Shown here: in pieces, positions 44,955 through 55,800 of the stretch
How positions within the stretch are numbered: position 1 is the first letter of the stretch
Layout: each line of letters opens with the position of its first letter
Origin: Thaumasiovibrio subtropicus
Lineage (GTDB): Bacteria; Pseudomonadota; Gammaproteobacteria; Enterobacterales; Vibrionaceae
Assembly (NCBI RefSeq): GCF_019703835.1
Contig: NZ_AP023054.1
Location: forward strand, 1,957,580-2,021,579
DNA length: 64,000 nt
Direction of reading: 5' to 3'
Notes under the pieces: model-generated
What the model was told of the DNA's origin: nothing
What the model saw: the letters and a program-made list of their open reading frames with translations, nothing else
Databases searched by the model: none
Program-made: the position numbers and the translations under genes

Positions 44955-46505
44955 ATGCAAGCAATTGTAGATTTTCTAAATGGTATTATCTGGAGTCCCG
45001 CTCTGATATACCTCTGTCTGGGCGCAGGCCTGTTTTACTCTATTCTCACTCGTTTCGTTCAAATCCGTCATTTCCGTGAAATGTGGCGCCTACTTTTGTC
45101 AGGTAAAAGCTCAGAGAAAGGAATTTCTTCTTTCCAAGCACTTGCCGTCTCTCTTTCAGGCCGCGTTGGTACGGGTAATATTGCCGGTGTTGCCGCCGCA
45201 ATTGGCTTTGGTGGCCCAGGTGCGGTGTTTTGGATGTGGGTGGTCGCCTTCTTTGGTGCGGCAACCGCCTACGCAGAGTCCACACTTGCACAAATTTATA
45301 AAGAAGACACCGATGGGCAGTTCCGTGGTGGCCCTGCTTACTACATTGAAAAAGCGATGGGTCAAAAGTGGTATGCATGGGTTTTCGCTATCGCGACTAT
45401 CTTTGCCTGCGGTGTCCTTCTACCGGGCGTGCAATCCAACAGCATAGGTAATGCCGTAGAAGCTGCATTCGGCCCCGGCGATATGATTGAAACAGCCATA
45501 GGCACTATCAGTTTTGCAAAAATTGCAACCGGAACCTTTATCGCTATTGTTCTCGGTTTCATCATTTTCGGTGGTGTAAAACGTATTGCGAGCTTCACAC
45601 AGATTGTTGTGCCTTTCATGGCCTTAGCCTACATTATCATCGCGTGTGTGATCATATTACTCAATATCAACCAAGTCCCTACCGTGTTCGGCATGATCAT
45701 TGGCGATGCCTTTACACCAATGGCGGGTATTGGTGCCGCAATTGGCTGGGGAGTTAAACGCGGGGTTTACTCCAACGAAGCAGGCCAAGGCACCGGACCT
45801 CATGCAGCGGCAGCGGCAAACGTTCAGCACCCAGCGCAACAAGGGCTAGTACAGTCTTTCTCAATCTACATTGATACCTTGCTGGTTTGTTCTGCAACCG
45901 CCTTTATGATCATTATCACAGGCGCTTACAACGTGCATGGTCCAGAAGGCCAATTCTTAATTCAGAACTTACCTGCTGATATCGGCGCTAACGGGCCAGT
46001 ATTTACCCAGATGGCGATTGAGACAGCGCTGCCCGGTCTCGGTAAACCTTTCATTGCTTTCGCACTGTTCTTCTTCGCCTTTACCACCATTCTCGCGTAC
46101 TACTACATTGCTGAAACCAATGTGGCTTATCTGCGTCGTACCCTTGATATACCAGGTATGATGTTTGTGCTTAAAGGCGTTATCGTTGCGACAGTGTTCT
46201 ACGGTACGGTGAAAACCGCAAACTTAGCGTGGGCAATGGGTGACGTAGGTGTTGGCCTAATGGCGTGGTTGAACATTATTGGCATATTGATCATTTTCTT
46301 CCTTGCCAAACCCGCAATGAAAGCACTGCGCGATTATGAAGAACAACAGAAAGCCGGTGTCACCGATTTCACCTTTGATCCCGTCAAATTAGGTATCAAG
46401 AATGCAGATTACTGGGAAGAACGTCTTAAAAAGCAAACGGCGTCTTCTCAGGCAGAAAGTGACACAAAGGGTGAGACAAATGTAGCAAACCCTTCACAAC
46501 CCTGA
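44955..46505 (+). CDS. alanine/glycine:cation symporter (AGCS family)
   Basis: 516 aa inner-membrane protein with about 11 transmembrane segments. The AGCS signature SGRVGTGNIAGVAAAIGFGGPGAVFWMW is near residue 65, followed by the conserved RGVYSNEAGQGTGPHAAAAA motif near 270. The family imports alanine or glycine with Na+ or H+. It is slightly long because of a hydrophilic C-terminal tail rich in Glu/Lys. Start supported by AAAGGA 7 nt upstream. Transcribed alone, with a strong terminator. Confidence 0.92.
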   Translation: MQAIVDFLNGIIWSPALIYLCLGAGLFYSILTRFVQIRHFREMWRLLLSGKSSEKGISSFQALAVSLSGRVGTGNIAGVAAAIGFGGPGAVFWMWVVAFFGAATAYAESTLAQIYKEDTDGQFRGGPAYYIEKAMGQKWYAWVFAIATIFACGVLLPGVQSNSIGNAVEAAFGPGDMIETAIGTISFAKIATGTFIAIVLGFIIFGGVKRIASFTQIVVPFMALAYIIIACVIILLNINQVPTVFGMIIGDAFTPMAGIGAAIGWGVKRGVYSNEAGQGTGPHAAAAANVQHPAQQGLVQSFSIYIDTLLVCSATAFMIIITGAYNVHGPEGQFLIQNLPADIGANGPVFTQMAIETALPGLGKPFIAFALFFFAFTTILAYYYIAETNVAYLRRTLDIPGMMFVLKGVIVATVFYGTVKTANLAWAMGDVGVGLMAWLNIIGILIIFFLAKPAMKALRDYEEQQKAGVTDFTFDPVKLGIKNADYWEERLKKQTASSQAESDTKGETNVANPSQP

Positions 46506-46528
46506 CTAAAAAGCTGCTAATCTCCGCT

Positions 46529-46557
46529 AAGGCCGCGAATTCGCGGCCTTTTTCTAT
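46529..46557 (+). terminator. intrinsic terminator after the symporter gene
   Basis: A 22-bp palindrome (AAGGCCGCGA with its complement) followed by TTTCTATTT. Confidence 0.9.
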
Positions 46558-46710
46558 TTCTGCATCATCCCCACAATCCTCCCATCAACGCTATAGTTAA
46601 GTAAGGTCTAATTCGCCTAGCCTATCGAGCGAATACCATATGCTCACTGGGATGATAGCGCGATCGCCTCTGGTATGAGGCACATCAATAATAGGAGTGA
46701 CTGCGACTTT

Positions 46711-48726
46711 ATGCGTTGGTTTAACCGACTTTCTATACGGGACAAGGTCGTCGTTTTGATTGCATCAGGCATGATGTTTATCTCTACACTGCTTATTGTT
46801 GTCTTTTACGTTTCTGCTGCCATCGAAATGAAGAACAACGAAAAAAGCAACATTCACAGCATTGTCGGTATAATTTCACCCACGCTCACCGCCACCGTGC
46901 TGTTTGATGACCACGAGGGCATGCAAGAAATCTTATCAACGGTTGAAAACAACCCGTCAATCGAGCGTATCTATCTCCATATCGATCCTCAAAACAACGC
47001 GACGAGCACGACCCTCCCTAGCGACAGTAGCGCCCTCCTTCACCCCTTAGTCTCCGATGGAAAAACCATCGCCGTATTGGAAGTGATTCCGAATAACTTT
47101 GTGACCAACCAAAAGTTACTGTATTTCTTTCTCATAACCATCGGCGTTTTGGCCATCGCTATCTTTATTTCTCTCACTTTCGCCCGATTACTTCACAGTG
47201 CCATCAGCGGCCCGATTTTGCATTTAAGTGATGTGATTCGCTCTGTCTCGCGTTCAGGGGACTATTCGATGCGTGCCCATGTCTATTATCAAGACGAAGT
47301 GGGTTATCTTGCCGAATACTTCAATCGAATGATGAATGAAGTAAACCATAAGGAGCAGTTTCTCGAGGAGCAAGTGAGAACACGAACAAAAGATATCGAT
47401 GAGAAAAACCGCCAGCTATCCCTGATCGCTTATCAAGATGGCTTAACGGGACTCAACAATCGCGCCCGCTTCCTTGATAAGATTGAAGAGCTCGTGGAGG
47501 AACACCGTCCTTTTTCTTTACTGTTCTTAGATTTAGACAAGTTCAAAGATGTTAACGATAGCCTCGGGCACGATGCGGGAGACGAGCTGCTTAAAGCCGT
47601 CGCATTGCGCATTGCCGCGGCCGTCACACCCAATGATACCGTCTGTCGATTAGGTGGCGATGAGTTCACAGTGATTTGCTGTGATCGGGATGCGAAGCAG
47701 AGCTATGCTGTCGCCGAGGCCATCCGTAAGTCGATTCTCAATCCGTTTGAAATCCGCCTAACCAAAGTTTACGTCTCCGTCAGTATTGGCTTTACCCACT
47801 ACCCAGAACATGCGGGATGCGGTAAGGAGTTACTACGCAAAGCCGACATGGCGATGTACTACTCGAAAAATCAAGGTCGAAACAACATCTCGGTTTATGA
47901 CGAATCGATGGAAGTCGAGATTAAACAACGCTTAGAGATCAGTAATGATTTTCGTGAGGCACTGATTGGTGACCAATTTATGGTCCATTTCCAACCCATT
48001 GTCGATTTGCAAACTGGTGCATGGACGAAATTTGAAAGCCTCATCCGCTGGGAACACCCATCGAAAGGAATTATCTATCCTTCGGACTTCATACCGCATG
48101 CGGAAAGCAACGGCTTTATCTCGGATCTGGGTTACTGGGTTTTCTTTCAAGCCGTGCGTTTTGCCCATCGCGTTTTTGAAGTTACCGGATTTTGGATGCC
48201 CGTTACGGTGAATTTCTCTGCCGACCAATTTAACTCACCGCAGTTTGACCTTGATAAGCTACTAAGAGAATTCTCACTCTATGATATCCCGGAAGGCACG
48301 ATCATCATTGAGATCACCGAAAACATGTTGATGGACGTCAATCCGGCGGTATTAGAAAAGATTCAAGCCATTAAGGCCGTGGGCATACGGCTCGCACTGG
48401 ATGATTTTGGCACCGAGTATTCTTCGCTGTCTTACCTGCAAAAACTCGATATCGACATATTGAAAATTGACAAATCCTTCGTATCCAAAATGGCCTCAGA
48501 TAAAGACAGTTTTACGCTTTGCGAAGCCATTGTCAGCATGTCTCACAAGCTTGACCTTGAAGTTGTCGCAGAAGGCATAGAAAACACCACTCAAGAAGCA
48601 ATGCTCAAGGAAATGGGTTGTAATTACGGCCAAGGTTATTACTATTCTAAACCTTGTTCCACAGACTATGCGCTGGCGATACTGAAGCAAATGCAGATTT
48701 CTCGCCAAGTACAAGTACCTGAATAG
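46711..48726 (+). CDS. membrane GGDEF-EAL protein (c-di-GMP cyclase/phosphodiesterase)
   Basis: 671 aa from the ATG at 46711 (MRWFNRLSIRDKV), preferred over an ATG 12 codons upstream that lacks a ribosome site. One transmembrane segment (about 14-36), a periplasmic sensor (about 40-145), a second transmembrane segment (about 147-165), HAMP, coiled coil, GGDEF (RLGGDEF, 315-319) and EAL domains. In the EAL part the motif is ESL (E442), and DDFGTEYSSL replaces the usual DDFGTGYSSL; NFSADQF, ITENML, KIDKSF and VAEGIE are present. Most metal and catalytic residues remain, so phosphodiesterase activity is plausible. The I-site arginine is missing. Confidence 0.9.
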   Translation: MRWFNRLSIRDKVVVLIASGMMFISTLLIVVFYVSAAIEMKNNEKSNIHSIVGIISPTLTATVLFDDHEGMQEILSTVENNPSIERIYLHIDPQNNATSTTLPSDSSALLHPLVSDGKTIAVLEVIPNNFVTNQKLLYFFLITIGVLAIAIFISLTFARLLHSAISGPILHLSDVIRSVSRSGDYSMRAHVYYQDEVGYLAEYFNRMMNEVNHKEQFLEEQVRTRTKDIDEKNRQLSLIAYQDGLTGLNNRARFLDKIEELVEEHRPFSLLFLDLDKFKDVNDSLGHDAGDELLKAVALRIAAAVTPNDTVCRLGGDEFTVICCDRDAKQSYAVAEAIRKSILNPFEIRLTKVYVSVSIGFTHYPEHAGCGKELLRKADMAMYYSKNQGRNNISVYDESMEVEIKQRLEISNDFREALIGDQFMVHFQPIVDLQTGAWTKFESLIRWEHPSKGIIYPSDFIPHAESNGFISDLGYWVFFQAVRFAHRVFEVTGFWMPVTVNFSADQFNSPQFDLDKLLREFSLYDIPEGTIIIEITENMLMDVNPAVLEKIQAIKAVGIRLALDDFGTEYSSLSYLQKLDIDILKIDKSFVSKMASDKDSFTLCEAIVSMSHKLDLEVVAEGIENTTQEAMLKEMGCNYGQGYYYSKPCSTDYALAILKQMQISRQVQVPE

Positions 48727-48741
48727 AGAGTTGTAATCCGA

Positions 48742-48954
48742 GTGACACAAGCCAATAACCCGTTACATGGTATTACGTTAGCCATGATGGTGACCGATCT
48801 TGAAGCCTATTATGGTTGGGAAGAGTTAGGTAAACGTATCAACATTCGTTGTTTTCAACACGAGCCAAGTGTTAAATCCAGTCTGAAATTTCTGCGTAAA
48901 ACCCCTTGGGCAAGAGAAAAAGTCGAGCAGCTCTACGTCGATTCCTTCTGTTAA
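48742..48954 (+). CDS. VF530-family (DUF2132) protein
   Basis: 70 aa, GTG start. Matches the VF530 family: [33 protein letters not shown] then [21 protein letters not shown]. The family, first described from Vibrio fischeri, forms a small helical domain thought to bind DNA; its cellular role is unknown. It starts 15 bp after the GGDEF-EAL gene and may be cotranscribed. A short repeat copy follows the stop. Confidence 0.9.
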   Translation: MTQANNPLHGITLAMMVTDLEAYYGWEELGKRINIRCFQHEPSVKSSLKFLRKTPWAREKVEQLYVDSFC

Positions 48955-48967
48955 ACCAGCGGATCGA

Positions 48968-49035
48968 CTCAAATTACCTCAAGAGGTTTGTTCAGCAAAC
49001 ACTTCTGAAGCCTGCCTCTTGAAGTCGCTTGCGTA
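48968..49035. repeat. short copy of the dispersed palindromic repeat, both ends
   Basis: About 68 bp between convergent genes. The left end ACTCAAATTACCTCAAGAGG is followed by GTTCAGCAAACAC, as in the full element, and the right end is CCTCTTGAAGTCGCTTGCG. It forms a near-perfect hairpin. Confidence 0.65.
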
Positions 49036-49045
49036 AACAGTTCAA

Positions 49046-49513
49046 TTACAGTACTTCGACAATCGTTTTGCCGTTTTCGAGCATTTCTTCGCAATAGGCG
49101 CCATTGAGTTGTTCCCCCAGAGGAGAATGAGGTGTCACAACGGTAATCTTCCCCATGGTGCTCGCATCCACCTTTAAACCGCCTGCAATCGGCAGCAACC
49201 AGTACCAAGCTCCCGAGCTCAATTTCACCAAACTGCCAATGTCAACATCGCCCTCATCTTCTACATCTTGCCACTGTAGCGTCTTCAGTTGCAATATCGC
49301 CAGCTCGCACTCATGGACACGCTGAGATTGACCATGCGCCAGATACGCTGCCTCTAAACCGATGGTGTCATACTGTGTTTCGGCAACACTTTGCTCGTGG
49401 GTCGCATCATGGTGCGCACTATCTGCCGCAGACAATGCCGTTTGGCGTTGCTCTTCAAGTTGAGCGATCAGAGAGAGACGTAGTGTATCTTTAAGTTGTG
49501 CAGCGTCGTTCAT
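49046..49513 (-). CDS. GreA/GreB-domain protein (transcription-elongation-factor-like)
   Basis: 155 aa. An N-terminal helical region rich in Glu/Gln/Ala (about 1-65) is followed by a C-terminal beta domain (about 90-155) resembling the GreA/GreB FKBP-like domain (VDIGSLVKLSSGAWYWLLPIAGG... ITVVTPHSPLGEQLNG). The PxSPLGxxLxG motif is characteristic. Gre-type proteins bind the RNA-polymerase secondary channel and rescue backtracked complexes, but some relatives (Rnk) do not cleave RNA. No strong ribosome site precedes the ATG. Confidence 0.8.
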   Translation of the reverse strand: MNDAAQLKDTLRLSLIAQLEEQRQTALSAADSAHHDATHEQSVAETQYDTIGLEAAYLAHGQSQRVHECELAILQLKTLQWQDVEDEGDVDIGSLVKLSSGAWYWLLPIAGGLKVDASTMGKITVVTPHSPLGEQLNGAYCEEMLENGKTIVEVL

Positions 49514-49781
49514 GAGTATTGCGGTATTATCAAATGAATTAATGGGCGAACAGTATATACTCAGGCGCGTGTTAGTGCCTCTGGTTTAAAGTCACAATAT
49601 AGCGACGTAGGCCCGCACTTAACGAGAAACTTGCATAAAGTAGGATGGATACAGAAAACGAGAAGCAGGATGCTTCCCGTTAGGCGCACTTTCACAGCGC
49701 GCCACGATATGGCAAAGCGATTGCCCCAAGTTGTCTATTAGATATTGCCCTATTAAACCAATGGTCTACCGAGGCAATAGT
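49514..49781. other. intergenic region with a decayed tandem repeat
   Basis: About 268 bp. A 16-bp near-tandem repeat (GTCTACCGAGGCAATA at 49764-49779, then GTCTATTGAGGCAATG at 49780-49795) runs into the stop of the mutase gene. A small hairpin lies at 49657-49681. No gene or clear terminator seen. Confidence 0.45.
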
Positions 49782-51506
49782 CTATTGAGGCAATGCCGCT
49801 TGATGCGCAGACATGAGGGCCATCATTTTAGCTTTGGCCGCTTTTTCCGCCGTAAAGTAATCCTCGTCTTCAGCCATCTCAGTGACCACTTCGTAGTAAC
49901 ACTTGATTTTTGGCTCTGTTCCCGAAGGACGTACAATCACCCGAGACTGATCGTCCAGTTGGAAAATCAACACATCACTGCTCGGCAAGGTCAGTGCGGT
50001 TTCCGTACCAGACGCATCAACAGCCATACCGCGTTGATAATCTTCGGTAAGCACAATCGTTTGACCCGCAATCTGCGTGGGTGGTGTCTCTCGTAATGCT
50101 TGACCTATATTTGGCGTATCAGGCCGTAGCGCGATACTTTTTTGTGCATTGAAATAGAAACCGTGTTGACGATAGATTGCCGTTAAGCGATCCCAAACCG
50201 ATTGCCCCTTTTCCTTCAACTCTGCCGCTAATTGCGCAAAAGCCACTAACGCAGAAAGCCCATCTTTGTCCCATACCGCCGTGCCCAAGGTGTAACCGAG
50301 CGCCTCTTCATACGCAAACAAGAACGGTGTATTGATTGTCTGCTTCTCCATCGCTACGTTTGTTAACCATTTAAATCCAGTGAGCGTTTTATAATAATCG
50401 CCACCCGCTGCATTGGCGATTTTCGCTAGCAACGAAGAAGAGACAATGGTGTTCCCAACAAGAGACTTAGGCTGTTGCGCGAGTAGATAATGCCCCAACA
50501 AGGTACCGACTTGGTCCCCTGTCAACATTTGAAACTCTCCATCTGGTCGGCGCGCCGCGACCGCCAAACGGTCTGCATCAGGATCGTTTGCAAAGGCGAT
50601 ATCAGCCCCTTGTTGATTCGCCTCAGCGATCACTAAATCCATCGCTCCCGGCTCTTCTGGGTTTGGGAAATTCACGGTTGGAAAAGTCCCATCGGGTTCG
50701 CGTTGCGATGCCACACTATAAACATGAGCAAACCCCTTCGAGGCCAACAGCGCCTCTGCCATATTCGCGCCTACACCGTGCATGGCCGTATACGCGAGTT
50801 TAAGCGCTTCAGGCTGGTGATGATTTGTGAGCAGCTCACTGTCTTCCTGCATGTGCTGATAAGCGGCGTAATAAGCTTCATCTAACCACGTTAAATACCC
50901 TTTCGACTCCCCTTCTTCCAACGACATCAGTTGCAATGGAACGGTCGCCGCGTGGTCAATTTCTATGGCAATGCCTGCGTCATGTGGCGGGATGATTTGC
51001 GCGCCATTCTCCCAATACACCTTAAAACCATTGTACTCTGGCGGATTATGACTGGCGGTAACCACAACAGCCGCTGCCGCGTTAAGGTGCTTCACGCCAA
51101 AGGCAGCAATTGGGGTAGCCGCAACATCATGGGTAAGGTAGACATGAATGCCTTTCGCCATTAGCGCTTGCGCTGTATCTTCAGCAAATTGACGAGAATC
51201 CGGTCGACCATCATAGCCTACAACGACACCGCGCACCTGAGCTTCTGGTACCGTATTGAGAAGGTACTGACCTAGCCCTGCAGCGATTTCTTGAATCACT
51301 AATCTGTTCATCCGCGCAGGCCCAGCACCCACTACGCCGCGTAAACCTGCGGTTCCAAAAGCGAGACGACCACTAAAGCGATCCTCAAGAACATCCCAAG
51401 ACTCACTGTCGATTAACTGAGTTAACTCCTGCTGTGTGTTAGGCTCGGGATCTCTGGCAATCCACTCCATCACGTGAGCACGAAGTTGTTGAATGTGTGC
51501 GGTCAT
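49782..51506 (-). CDS. phosphohexomutase (phosphoglucomutase/phosphomannomutase, PgcA-like)
   Basis: 574 aa, four-domain alpha-D-phosphohexomutase. Active-site serine S152 in TASHNPPEYNGFKVYW; metal loop DPDADR (NDPDADRLAVAARR); sugar-binding GYxLG (EEALGYTLG); phosphate loop RPSGTEPKIKCYYE near the C-terminus. It interconverts hexose-1- and -6-phosphates, feeding glycogen and cell-surface sugar synthesis. Length fits the Bacillus PgcA-type clade rather than E. coli Pgm (546 aa). A perfect 17-bp Fur-type palindrome lies 46 bp upstream, which is unexpected for a housekeeping mutase. Confidence 0.92.
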   Translation of the reverse strand: MTAHIQQLRAHVMEWIARDPEPNTQQELTQLIDSESWDVLEDRFSGRLAFGTAGLRGVVGAGPARMNRLVIQEIAAGLGQYLLNTVPEAQVRGVVVGYDGRPDSRQFAEDTAQALMAKGIHVYLTHDVAATPIAAFGVKHLNAAAAVVVTASHNPPEYNGFKVYWENGAQIIPPHDAGIAIEIDHAATVPLQLMSLEEGESKGYLTWLDEAYYAAYQHMQEDSELLTNHHQPEALKLAYTAMHGVGANMAEALLASKGFAHVYSVASQREPDGTFPTVNFPNPEEPGAMDLVIAEANQQGADIAFANDPDADRLAVAARRPDGEFQMLTGDQVGTLLGHYLLAQQPKSLVGNTIVSSSLLAKIANAAGGDYYKTLTGFKWLTNVAMEKQTINTPFLFAYEEALGYTLGTAVWDKDGLSALVAFAQLAAELKEKGQSVWDRLTAIYRQHGFYFNAQKSIALRPDTPNIGQALRETPPTQIAGQTIVLTEDYQRGMAVDASGTETALTLPSSDVLIFQLDDQSRVIVRPSGTEPKIKCYYEVVTEMAEDEDYFTAEKAAKAKMMALMSAHQAALPQ

Positions 51507-51551
51507 AAATACGCCTTATGCTTTTATCAATTTGTTCACAACATACGTTAA

Positions 51552-51568
51552 ATGATAATAATTATCAT
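51552..51568. promoter_or_regulatory. perfect Fur-type palindrome
   Basis: ATGATAATAATTATCAT is fully symmetric and matches the Fur consensus closely. It lies 46 bp upstream of the mutase start (minus) and 279 bp upstream of the binding-protein gene (plus), so it could serve either. Confidence 0.75.
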
Positions 51569-51730
51569 GGAATTTGCAGACAAATGTGCTTCAGATCAAC
51601 ACCAAACGATTGCGTACCCAGCGTCATTTCATCCTCTACGCCGCGTCTCCTATCGAAATACCGATCCTCCTAAACTGGCAAAACGCAACGATAACGACAG
51701 ATAAAACCACCCCATTAGGCATATCCACAA

Positions 51731-51753
51731 ACTTCATCAAGTCGCTTGGGTAT
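51731..51753 (-). repeat. solo end of the dispersed repeat family
   Basis: CTTCATCAAGTCGCTTGGGT followed by ATA resembles a variant right end of the family. The rest of 51569-51846 holds no gene I can support. Confidence 0.5.
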
Positions 51754-51846
51754 ATATTTCCGTTATGTCTATGCTTACATTAGCTTAGATAATGATTTCA
51801 TCGACACCAACATGCGAGTTAACCCCGCGCCTTATGAGGGATCTCT

Positions 51847-52863
51847 ATGCATACCTTCTTCAGCTTACGCAACCCAGTCTTGCTTCTGCTCATTTGTTAC
51901 AGCTCTGGTTTTGCGTTAGCTGATACTCAGAGAACCTACAGAATTGGCCTTGCGGTATGGTCTGGCTATCATGCTAGCGTGCAGGGGTTTAAAGATGGTT
52001 TAGCCTCCAAAGGCTTGGTCGAAGGCGAAAATGTCATGTTCTTAGTGGGTGAGACGGCAGCGAGCAAATCCGTTCAGCAGAACGTTGCGCACCGTTTTAA
52101 CGATGCTGGCGTTGATCTGGTCTACTCGTTAACCACGCCGGGCACCTCGGTGATGAAGGAGATCATTGAACCCGATACCCCTATCGTGTTTTCAATCGTG
52201 ACCTATCCTGCCGATTCTGGATTAATTGAGTCGTTCGAATACTCAGGTAATAACCTTGTTGGCACGAGTAACTATGTGCCAACAGAGCACTTTCTCACCT
52301 TAATGCGGCTTATTGTCCCAAACGTCCAAACCGTCGCTATTTTCCACCGCAAAGGTGAGCCCAACTCACGTATACAAGCCTCAAATCTTATACGAATGTT
52401 AAAGCAGCACGATATACGCAGCCTCAACTATGAACCCGCCTCGATTGGTCAGGTCATTCACATGGCCAACGAAGCGGCGAGTAAAGTCGATATGTTTATC
52501 ACAACAACGGATACCTTGATGCAATCAGGCGGGGAAGACGCGCTCATCACGATTTCACTGGCGAAGAAAATTCCCATCCTGAGCTCAAATAAACAAGGCA
52601 TCGTTAACGGTGCAACCTTTGGTCCCGTCGCCGATTTTTACACACTCGGTAAAATGGCGGGCGTGAAAGCGGCGAGAATTCTCTTAGAAAACACTCTCCC
52701 CACAGACCTCGAGTCAGAAGTACAGTCTCCCCCTCACTTTCTGATTAACCTCACCAGCATTAAACAGTTAGCGCTTCCCGTGCCTAGCCATAAGCAAGTT
52801 ACCTTTACCTACACCGAAGAGCGCGTGACCTCCTCTGACGCTAGTGAGACTCCACCGCAATGA
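51847..52863 (+). CDS. periplasmic binding protein (ABC_sub_bind), coupled to a hybrid histidine kinase
   Basis: 338 aa with a signal peptide (about 1-25, ending FALA). Two-lobed ABC_sub_bind fold ([57 protein letters not shown]). Its stop overlaps the kinase start by 4 bp (ATGA), so the two are translationally coupled and it almost certainly presents a ligand to the kinase. No permease or ATPase gene is present. The ligand is unknown. Confidence 0.88.
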   Translation: MHTFFSLRNPVLLLLICYSSGFALADTQRTYRIGLAVWSGYHASVQGFKDGLASKGLVEGENVMFLVGETAASKSVQQNVAHRFNDAGVDLVYSLTTPGTSVMKEIIEPDTPIVFSIVTYPADSGLIESFEYSGNNLVGTSNYVPTEHFLTLMRLIVPNVQTVAIFHRKGEPNSRIQASNLIRMLKQHDIRSLNYEPASIGQVIHMANEAASKVDMFITTTDTLMQSGGEDALITISLAKKIPILSSNKQGIVNGATFGPVADFYTLGKMAGVKAARILLENTLPTDLESEVQSPPHFLINLTSIKQLALPVPSHKQVTFTYTEERVTSSDASETPPQ

Positions 52864-55800
52864 AGTTGCTGACTAAGTTTGTTCTCTCGTCAGTCGGTGC
52901 CGTCTTTCTTGTTGTGGGCGGCTTGGGCTACACATTGCAAAAAATGGTCACCGACACCATGATGACCACGCAGCTCAAGCAGCTCAATGGCAACGCGGCA
53001 ATCGCCTTAGTGAAAATATTAGATCGGCAAGAGCAAACGTTAGATATTTTACGTATCAGCGCACGAAATCGAGAGATTCAAAAAGCATTACAACGTTTTG
53101 ACAATCGAGGCGTCAGTCAAATTCTCAACGACTTACCTAACACCTACGGGTTTGTTAACTACGCCATTGTCGCCGAGCCCGACGGCACCATATTTTCCGT
53201 CAGTACGCAAGACCATTACAATCGCCGGGTTGACGGAGAACAGTTACTGCTCCACTCCATTTTTGAGCACCCTGCCTTCGCTCGACCCACGTCACCCATT
53301 AAGCCCCACGCCAGTGCGCCGCTCGTTGACCCCTACTTTCGTGAAATAGGCATTCCTGAACACACTGGGCAATGGCTTGTTACAGAGATCACAAAACGCG
53401 GCGAACATATCGGCTGGTTCGTCATCTCTATCAACTGGGAGTCCCTGAATCATGACGTTATCGAAAGCGTCTCCAAAGAACTGATAACGTCAGGCCACCC
53501 CGTGCTCGCCGCGGGCATTTTTGACGAAGGGAATGTACTTCTGACCGGATTTCCCAAAAATGCGCAACTGGTTGAGTCGATCAAACCCGAAGGCCTGATC
53601 ATCCCTGACTTCGAATACAAACAGTTCGCCCTAGCTGGCAAAAAGTACCATATCGAAATTGAGTACGACTACGAGCAAGTTTTTTCTTCACTGCAACAGA
53701 TGAAGTTACTGATCTTCGTTTCAATTTGTGCCGCCGCGATCTTTCTTGCCATCGTGCTTTACATGCTCATGAAACAGAGCTTACTGAGACGATTGGCCGC
53801 CCTTGAGTTGGGGTTTATCACCATAGGCAAAGGGGATCTCGATTATCGCATCCCGCCATTGGGTGACGATGAGATATCACAGTTGGGTGAAACCATGAAT
53901 GTGATGGTCGCGAACTTACAAGCCACCACCACCGACAAAGAAAAACTCGATGCGGAAATCTTTGAACGTAAGCGGGCAGAGTCTGAGATGCGCCAAGCAT
54001 TACAAATGTCAGAAGCCACATTGAATGCAACCGATCACGGCATCTTAGTGACCGATGGTGCGGGCACGCCTATACGCCTGAATCAACAGCTGGCCCGATT
54101 ACTGAAATTCTCCATTGACTATGACCTACCCGGCCAAAGTGGCCAACTCGTTCACGATTTATACTCTCGAGTGGATATGGATAAACGGACCATTCCTGCC
54201 AACTTTCTCACCCATAAAAACATCACCAATCAGAAACTCATTTTAAAAAATGGACGTCATCTTGACGTTAACAGTCAGCCTATGTGGCACGATGATGAAC
54301 TACTTGGCCATGTCTGGAGTTTCCGTGACATCACAACCGCGCTTCAATCTGAGCAAGCACTGATACAGGCAAAAGAGAGTGCCGAGCAAGCCGCTAAGCT
54401 TAAAAGTGAGTTTTTAGCCAGTATGAGCCATGAGATACGCACCCCGATGAATGGTGTACTCGGTATGCTGGGCTTACTCATCAAATCGCCACTTTCTGAA
54501 GATCAACTCAAACGTGCGAAACTCGCTGAATCTAGTGCTAACTCTCTGCTTACCATCATCAATGACATTCTCGACTTTTCAAAAGTTGAGGCGGGAAAAC
54601 TCGACTTAGAATCGCTTGATTTCGATTTACGACAGTTTATGGGGGACTTTGCGGAAGCTAACGCACTTGCTGTTCAAAACAAAGGGCTAGAGCTGGTACT
54701 CGACATGACTGGCATTGAACAGTCAATGGTAAAAGGTGATGCAAATCGCCTTAGACAAATTTTCTCTAACCTTGTCGGCAACGCCATTAAGTTCACTGAG
54801 CGTGGGGAGATCATCATCAAAGCGGAACTCATCCCACTTAACGATGAGTGGCGCTTTGATTGCAGCGTCAAAGACACGGGAATAGGCATCGCACAAGATA
54901 AAGCCAACAAGCTTTTCAAAGCTTTCAGTCAAGTCGATGCCTCTACCACCCGAAAATATGGTGGTACCGGATTAGGCTTAGCGATCGTTAAGCGGCTTTG
55001 CCAACTTATGGGAGGTACTATCTCTGTTTCTAGCTTCCCCGAAAAAGGCAGTGAATTCACTTTCAGTGTCTGCTTGGGAAAAAGTGCGCAATCAAGACCC
55101 GTATTGCCAGTCGACGATATATCAAGCCTAATGATACTGATCGTTGATGATAACAGGTCCAACCGCCAAGTATTAGGCAATCAGCTTAGAAAATGGGGCG
55201 CAAAGGTTACTGAAACCAGCAGTGCATCCGAAGCGCTCCGGGCTTGTCGTCAACGGTCAGAATCATCGGGGGAACGGCAATTCGATATCGCCTTGATCGA
55301 CATGAGCATGCCAGAAATGAATGGCGCAGATCTCGGAGCCATCATCAAAAATAGCCCTACATTGCGTCACATCAAATTGGTGATGATGACTGCAATGTCC
55401 CAAAATGGTGATGCCAACTACTTTGCCAGACTCGGCTTCGACGCCTATTTCACCAAGCCAACCACAACAGCAGACCTGTTTAAGGCGCTTTCTGTCATCA
55501 AGGCTCATGATGGCTATGGTGGGCGCTCCGTATCCAAAACACCCAATCATCTACAAGCTGACCAGGATCAACCCGCCAAGGTTACAAGCCAGGATGGCCA
55601 ACCACAGCGTATTCTGTTAGTTGAAGATAATAAGATTAACCAACTGGTCACTATCGGTATTCTCGAAGAGCAAGGCTACAACATCGATGTCGCTAACAAT
55701 GGGAAAGAAGCACTGCAAACTCTGCGCAATGAAACCCATGACGCTAAATACGATGTTATTCTCATGGATTGCCAAATGCCTGAGATGGATGGTTATGCCG

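Noticed and set aside
51574..51783. 69-codon plus-strand frame after the Fur palindrome
   Set aside because: It has no ribosome site, runs into a repeat end and shows no domain; the real gene starts at 51847.
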